Assembly (NCBI RefSeq): GCF_004795035.1
Contig: NZ_SSBK01000027.1
Span: forward strand, 27,170 to 91,169
Direction: 5' to 3'
DNA: 64,000 nt
Source: Streptomyces sp. A0958
Lineage (GTDB): Bacteria > Actinomycetota > Actinomycetes > Streptomycetales > Streptomycetaceae
The translations under genes were made by a program, and so were the position numbers. Within the stretch, counting starts at the first letter, position 1. Each line of letters begins with the position of its first letter. The notes under the pieces were generated by a model, which saw nothing but the letters and a program-made list of their open reading frames with translations, was not told where the DNA came from and did not search any database. This document shows, piece by piece, positions 60,109-64,000 of this stretch.

Positions 60109-60926
60109 CCGGCCCCCGCACCCCGCCCGGTGCGACGGCGCTCGACCGGCGCCCCGCCATCCGCACCCGCGACCTGGTCCGCCGGTTCGGCGACCGCGAC
60201 ATCCTCAAGGGACTCGACCTCACCGTCGCCCCCGGCGAGTTCACCGCACTGCTCGGCCGCAGCGGTTCCGGCAAGTCCACCCTGCTGCGGGCCGTCGCCC
60301 GCCTCGACCACACCGTCGAGGGCTCCGGCGAACTCACCGTCCCCGACCGGGTCTCGCTCTCCTTCCAGGACTCCCGGCTGCTGCCGTGGCTCCGGCTGAT
60401 CGACAACGTCACCCTCGGGCTGCGCGGCCCGAGGGCCCGGCAACGCGGCCTCACCGCCCTGGCCGAGGTCGGCCTGGCGGGCCGCGACCGCTCCTGGCCG
60501 CACGAGCTGTCCGGCGGCGAACAGCAGCGCGCCGCCCTCGCCCGCGCCCTGGTCCGCGAACCCGGACTCCTGCTCGCCGACGAGCCGTTCGGCGCCCTGG
60601 ACGCGCTGACCCGGATCAAGATGCACGACCTGCTGCGCGAACTCCACGAACGGCACCGCCCCGCGGTCCTCCTGGTCACCCACGACGTCGACGAGGCCGT
60701 CGAACTCGCGGACCGGGTCCTGGTCCTGGAGGACGGCCGGATCTCCGTCGACCTCACCGTCGACCTGCCGACCCCGCGCTCCCGCCGCGACCCCCGGTTC
60801 CAGGAGTACCGCGACACCCTGCTCACCGCGCTCGGGGTCGCCCAGCCCCAGCCCCAGACGCAGCCCCAGCCCCAGCACCTCCACCCCCGTACCGAAGCGA
60901 AGGACTCCCATGGCCCGCACGTCTGA
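60084..60926 (+). CDS. SsuB-like ABC transporter ATPase
   Basis: 280 residues. Walker A GRSGSGKST, Q-loop SFQDSRLLPWL, signature LSGGEQQRAALARAL, Walker B LLLADEPFGALDALT and H-loop VTHDVDEAVELADRVLVLE are complete. The C-terminal QPQPQTQPQPQ repeat tail (60843-60880) is unusual. It powers import of the organosulfur substrate and overlaps the monooxygenase gene by 17 nt. Confidence 0.93.
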   Translation: MATHPGGLTGPRTPPGATALDRRPAIRTRDLVRRFGDRDILKGLDLTVAPGEFTALLGRSGSGKSTLLRAVARLDHTVEGSGELTVPDRVSLSFQDSRLLPWLRLIDNVTLGLRGPRARQRGLTALAEVGLAGRDRSWPHELSGGEQQRAALARALVREPGLLLADEPFGALDALTRIKMHDLLRELHERHRPAVLLVTHDVDEAVELADRVLVLEDGRISVDLTVDLPTPRSRRDPRFQEYRDTLLTALGVAQPQPQTQPQPQHLHPRTEAKDSHGPHV

Positions 60927-62295
60927 CCGCAAGCAGCTCCACCTCAACGCCTTCCTCATGTCCACCGGCCACCACGAGGCGTCCTGGCGGCTGCCCGAGA
61001 GCCCGGCCGGGGCCGACTCCGACATCGAGCACTACAAGAACCTCGCCAGGATCGCGGAACGCGGCAGGCTGGACTCCCTGTTCCTCGCCGACAGCCCCGT
61101 CCTGATGGGCGATCCCGGACGCCGGCCCGCGGCCAAGCTGGAACCCACCGTCCTGCTCACCGCGCTCGCCGGCGCCACCCGCCACATCGGCCTCATCGCC
61201 ACCGCGTCGACCAGCTACAACGAGCCGTACAACCTGGCCCGCAGGTTCGCCTCGCTGGACCACGTCTCGGGCGGCCGGGCCGGCTGGAACATCGTCACCA
61301 CCGCGGGCGCCGACGCGGCCCGCAACTTCGGCCTGGACGACACCCCGCTGCACCACGACCGCTACCGGCGCGCCGGCGAGTTCGTCGAGGTGTCCACCAA
61401 GCTCTGGGACAGTTGGGCCGACGACGCGGTGATCGCCGACAAGGATCGCGGCGTGCACGCCCTGGCCGAGCGGGTGCGGCAGATCGGGCACCGCGGCGAG
61501 TTCTTCCGGGTCGACGGCCCGCTGAACGTCCAACGCCCCCCGCAGGGCTACCCGTTGCTCGTGCAGGCCGGGTCCAGCGAGGACGGCAAGGACTTCGCGG
61601 CCCGGTACGCCGAGGCGGTGTTCACCGCCCAGCAGACGCTGGAGGAGGGCATCGCGTTCTACAAGGACGTCAAGGAGCGCGCCCGGGCCGTCGGCCGCAA
61701 CCCGGACAGCATCAAGATCCTGCCCGGCATCGTGCCCGTCATCGGCGACACCGAGGCCGAGGCGCTGGCGCTCGACGCCGAACTGGAAGGCCTCATCGTC
61801 CCCGAGTACGCCAAGCGGCAGCTCGCCCAGCGGCTGAAGATCGCCCCCGACGACCTCGACCTGGACGCGCAACTCCCCGAGGACATCCCCACCGAGGACG
61901 AGATCGAGGGCGCCAAGAGCCGCTACACGCTCATCGTGGAGCTGGCCAGGCGCGAGAAGCTGACCGTGCGGCAGCTCATCGGACGGCTCGGCGGCGGACG
62001 CGGCCACCGCACCTTCGCCGGCACCGCCGAGCAGGTCGCCGACACCATCGAGCACTGGTACGGGAGCGGGGCCGCCGACGGCTTCAACATCATGCCCGCC
62101 GTCCTCCCCTCCGGCCTGGAGGTCTTCGTGGACCGGGTGGTGCCGATCCTCCAGGAGCGCGGCCTGTTCCGCACCGAGTACACCGCGAGCACCCTGCGCG
62201 GGCACTACGGGCTGCCCCGCCCCGCCAACCGCCTCTTCGACGAAGTCGACCTGGGCGAAGGCCACTTCGGTATCGGTCTCGCGGAGGCCCGGTGA
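60910..62295 (+). CDS. LLM-class FMN-dependent monooxygenase (NtaA/SnaA/DszA type)
   Basis: 461 residues. LHLNAFLMSTGHHEASWRLPES, FLADSPVLMGDPGRRPAAKLEPTVLLTALAGATRHIGLIATASTSYNEPYNLARRFASLDHVSGGRAGWNIVTT and PLLVQAGSSEDGKDFAARYAEAVFTAQQ are the signature stretches of this bacterial luciferase-like group. It uses FMNH2 from the flavin reductase and O2 to cut carbon-sulfur or related bonds. Exact substrate unclear (sulfonate, sulfone or dimethylsulfide-like). Last gene of the block. Confidence 0.92.
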   Translation: MARTSDRKQLHLNAFLMSTGHHEASWRLPESPAGADSDIEHYKNLARIAERGRLDSLFLADSPVLMGDPGRRPAAKLEPTVLLTALAGATRHIGLIATASTSYNEPYNLARRFASLDHVSGGRAGWNIVTTAGADAARNFGLDDTPLHHDRYRRAGEFVEVSTKLWDSWADDAVIADKDRGVHALAERVRQIGHRGEFFRVDGPLNVQRPPQGYPLLVQAGSSEDGKDFAARYAEAVFTAQQTLEEGIAFYKDVKERARAVGRNPDSIKILPGIVPVIGDTEAEALALDAELEGLIVPEYAKRQLAQRLKIAPDDLDLDAQLPEDIPTEDEIEGAKSRYTLIVELARREKLTVRQLIGRLGGGRGHRTFAGTAEQVADTIEHWYGSGAADGFNIMPAVLPSGLEVFVDRVVPILQERGLFRTEYTASTLRGHYGLPRPANRLFDEVDLGEGHFGIGLAEAR

Positions 62296-62326
62296 CGGAC
62301 TGTCCGACTCCGCAGACCGGTAGGGT

Positions 62327-62364
62327 CCGGCGGCCGCCGCCCGGCTGGGCGCGGCGGCCGCCGG
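62327..62364 (+). terminator. Hairpin after the monooxygenase gene
   Basis: Fourteen perfect base pairs (62327-62340 with 62351-62364) and a 10-nt loop, 31 nt after the stop codon. Confidence 0.7.
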
Positions 62365-62545
62365 GCTACTGCCTGCGGTAGCGCACCGATCACCTCATGG
62401 CATTCGGCGCCGCCGTGACCGCCGCCGGCTGGACGTGGTCCCGTAGGAGGCGCACCTGTTCGGCGGCAGACCCTGGGGGCCCTCTTCGACCTGGTCCACC
62501 AGGCTCCGGCCCGGCCCCGCCGCCGTGCGCACCCCCGGCGCGTGA

Positions 62546-62908
62546 TCAGGCGGCCGGCACCCGGTCCAGGAAGCCGCTGACCGAGCTGATCAGCCCGTCG
62601 TCGGTGAGGGCGACCACGTCCGAACCGGCGACGGGCGCCGAGCCGTCGGGGGCGACCAGCTCCCAGCTGAAGCGGACCAGGGCGTGGTGCCCGTCCACCG
62701 CCCCGGCCGGGCGGAAGGTGAACCCGGGGAACTGCTGCCGCGCACCGGCGATGGCGGCCGCCAGCTGCTCGTGGCCCCGGACGTCGGCCAGCGGATCGGT
62801 GTACGTGGCATCGTCGGTGAACGCCGCGGCGACGGCCTTCTCCAGCTCCTCGGGAGCGGCGTTCCAGGCGGCGAAGTAGCGCTGCACGGCGTCGTCGTAC
62901 GCGGTCAT
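62546..62908 (-). CDS. SnoaL/NTF2-like small protein
   Basis: 120 residues. YDDAVQRYFAAWNAAPEELEKAVAAAFTDDATYTDPLADVRGHEQLAAAIAGARQQFPGFTFRPAG is the NTF2-like (SnoaL) fold start, and the end VVALTDDGLISSVSGFLDRVP is typical. Could be a lyase, isomerase or binding protein; no partner gene is adjacent. The 250 nt between the monooxygenase and this gene hold only the terminator. Confidence 0.85.
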   Translation of the reverse strand: MTAYDDAVQRYFAAWNAAPEELEKAVAAAFTDDATYTDPLADVRGHEQLAAAIAGARQQFPGFTFRPAGAVDGHHALVRFSWELVAPDGSAPVAGSDVVALTDDGLISSVSGFLDRVPAA

Positions 62909-63067
62909 CGTGGAGTCCTCTCATCGGGCCCCCGGCCGGTGGGCCGGGAGCGCTGTGCTCGTGAGGAACACGATGTCCGACGGCGCGCGGGGCGTCGATT
63001 ACCTCCGGGGTAAGGGGAACCGGGGGCGACGCCGCGGGCTGCTCCACGAAGATCCGCCGGACGGGCG

Positions 63068-63535
63068 CTACACCCGGGTCTGGTCGCCGCCGTCCGCGAT
63101 GACGTGCATGGCGGCTTCCTCGGCGGAGGCCGCCGCGCCGTCGATCCCGACGTCCTCGCCCGCCATGCTGTCCGGCTCGTTCAGATCCAGGTCCCGGGTG
63201 AGCCGCCCGGCGCGTACGGTGCCGACCTCGCGGTCCCAGGGCTCGCCGTCCCCGTCCACGACATCGCCCACCCCGTCCCCGCGCGGAGTGCCGTCCTCGG
63301 GCAGCTCGCGCGCCAGCCGCTCCTCCAGGGGCTCGCCCCGCTGCTGCTCGGCCGCGGTGGTGCGCAGGTCCTGCACCGCCCACGGCCGCTCGGGCGGCGA
63401 ATACCCCCGGTCGAGCACGTCGTCGAGCTCCACGTCGTCGAGGGTGTCCTCCGTGTCCAGCTGCTCGACGGGGTCGGAGGCCTGCGACTGCGGCTGGGGC
63501 TGATAGACGTCGTCGCCCCGGTCGGCATCATCCAT
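63068..63535 (-). CDS. DUF5709-like acidic protein
   Basis: 155 residues from ATG 63535. Very acidic: DDVYQPQPQ, LDTEDTLDDVELDDVLDRGYSPPERPWAV and EEAAMHVI near the end match my memory of the Streptomyces DUF5709 family. Probably soluble and flexible; no motif, function unknown. Confidence 0.75.
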   Translation of the reverse strand: MDDADRGDDVYQPQPQSQASDPVEQLDTEDTLDDVELDDVLDRGYSPPERPWAVQDLRTTAAEQQRGEPLEERLARELPEDGTPRGDGVGDVVDGDGEPWDREVGTVRAGRLTRDLDLNEPDSMAGEDVGIDGAAASAEEAAMHVIADGGDQTRV

Positions 63536-63735
63536 GGCGCTTCCCTTCCCGTGACGGGGCTCCCCTTCAGCATAGGCAGCCTGTGCCCGGCCCCGCAGGG
63601 TGCGCCGGGTGCGCCTGCATTCGGGTGAGGTGTGCGCGACCATGGACAGTGCAGGCCGGTCCGGGGGCACCAGCAGGGAGCCCGCACGACGGGCCGGCCA
63701 CGAGGGGCCAGGAGAGGTCGTCTGGAGAGCGCGTC

Positions 63736-63966
63736 ATGGATTATCCGGAGAACTACCAGCTCGTGTTCCAGTCGTCCGCGGTTGAGGACGACACGGTGAC
63801 CGTCCACCGGACGGCACAGAGCGGAGCGGGCGGACACCCCGTCTACGAGGACGAGACCGGCATCGTCCGCGCCGAGATCAGCGACCACGCGGAGGTGCGC
63901 ATGCTCGCCAGCGGCGGCCATCAGCGTCTCGGAACGCCATCGGTGGTGCGCGAACAGGCCGCGTGA
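63736..63966 (+). CDS. Small conserved Streptomyces protein, DUF6296-like
   Basis: 76 residues from ATG 63736 (GGAGAG upstream). YPENYQLVFQ, HPVYEDETGIVRAEISDHAEVRMLASGGHQ and LGTPSVV resemble a small family I recall as DUF6296. No TM or signal peptide. Divergent from the acidic gene, function unknown. The last 34 nt of the window hold nothing further. Confidence 0.65.
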   Translation: MDYPENYQLVFQSSAVEDDTVTVHRTAQSGAGGHPVYEDETGIVRAEISDHAEVRMLASGGHQRLGTPSVVREQAA

Positions 63967-64000
63967 AACGGCCGAGAACCCCATTACCGCCCCCGGGGCG

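Noticed and set aside
1..64000. CRISPR array, tRNA, rRNA or prophage
   Set aside because: No regularly spaced identical repeats beyond those listed, no cloverleaf or rRNA segments, no phage structural genes seen.

Overview
The window is about 64 kb of very GC-rich DNA with dense gene packing, frequent GTG/TTG starts, Shine-Dalgarno sites of the AGGAG type and a rodlin (spore hydrophobic layer) gene. Together these point to a Streptomyces chromosome. I see no rRNA, tRNA, CRISPR array, phage or plasmid backbone. Most of the window is housekeeping, catabolic and secreted-enzyme genes in short operons.

Layout. 0-11 kb: rodlin, rsgA, an Ada-AlkA type repair protein that seems to have lost its catalytic segment, a DUF456 membrane protein, a TrmB/LuxR-type regulator, a PP2C-like phosphatase, a PoxB-type pyruvate oxidase and an orphan Imm49-type immunity protein. 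11.3-20.3 kb: a 4-hydroxyproline catabolic operon (three-subunit dehydrogenase, pyrroline-hydroxycarboxylate deaminase, hydroxyproline epimerase), its GntR regulator and a secreted M9 collagenase. A palindrome, ATGTGACAT, recurs across this block, so I read it as one collagen-utilisation regulon. 20.3-21.3 kb: a secreted RNase Sa homologue with its barstar inhibitor. 21.4-26 kb: TetR regulator, a membrane Ser/Thr kinase carrying a 54-nt tandem duplication in its N-lobe, a HATPase-type protein and a DUF2637 membrane protein. 26-28.7 kb: a FhuF-like iron reductase behind an iron box, a GntR regulator and a TPR-like protein.

28.9-37.7 kb: purine catabolism (PucR regulator, three xanthine dehydrogenase subunits, an AzgA-like purine permease, XdhC). 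37.8-50 kb: a 1250-residue secreted subtilase, SDR, MFS exporter, nucleotidyltransferase-like protein, MarR regulator, amidohydrolase, alpha/beta hydrolase, DHFR-like protein and a secreted amidase. 50.4-52.8 kb: a compact ACP, ketosynthase and hydrolase set. 52.8-55.3 kb: a large secreted nuclease/phosphatase. 55.4-62.3 kb: a sulfonate or organosulfur assimilation block (flavin reductase, SsuA/C/B-like ABC importer, LLM-class monooxygenase) behind a ROK regulator. A cysteine-containing, nearly leaderless leader peptide and an IS200/IS605-like remnant lie in front of the ROK gene. 62.5-64 kb: three small proteins of unknown function.

The strongest leads are the collagenase-hydroxyproline regulon, the kinase duplication, the defective AlkA, the RNase-barstar pair with a 20-bp triplication at the barstar stop codon, the sulfur leader peptides with their palindrome, and the small ACP-ketosynthase-hydrolase cluster. 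All functional calls are by reading motifs and remembered family sequences; no database search was run.
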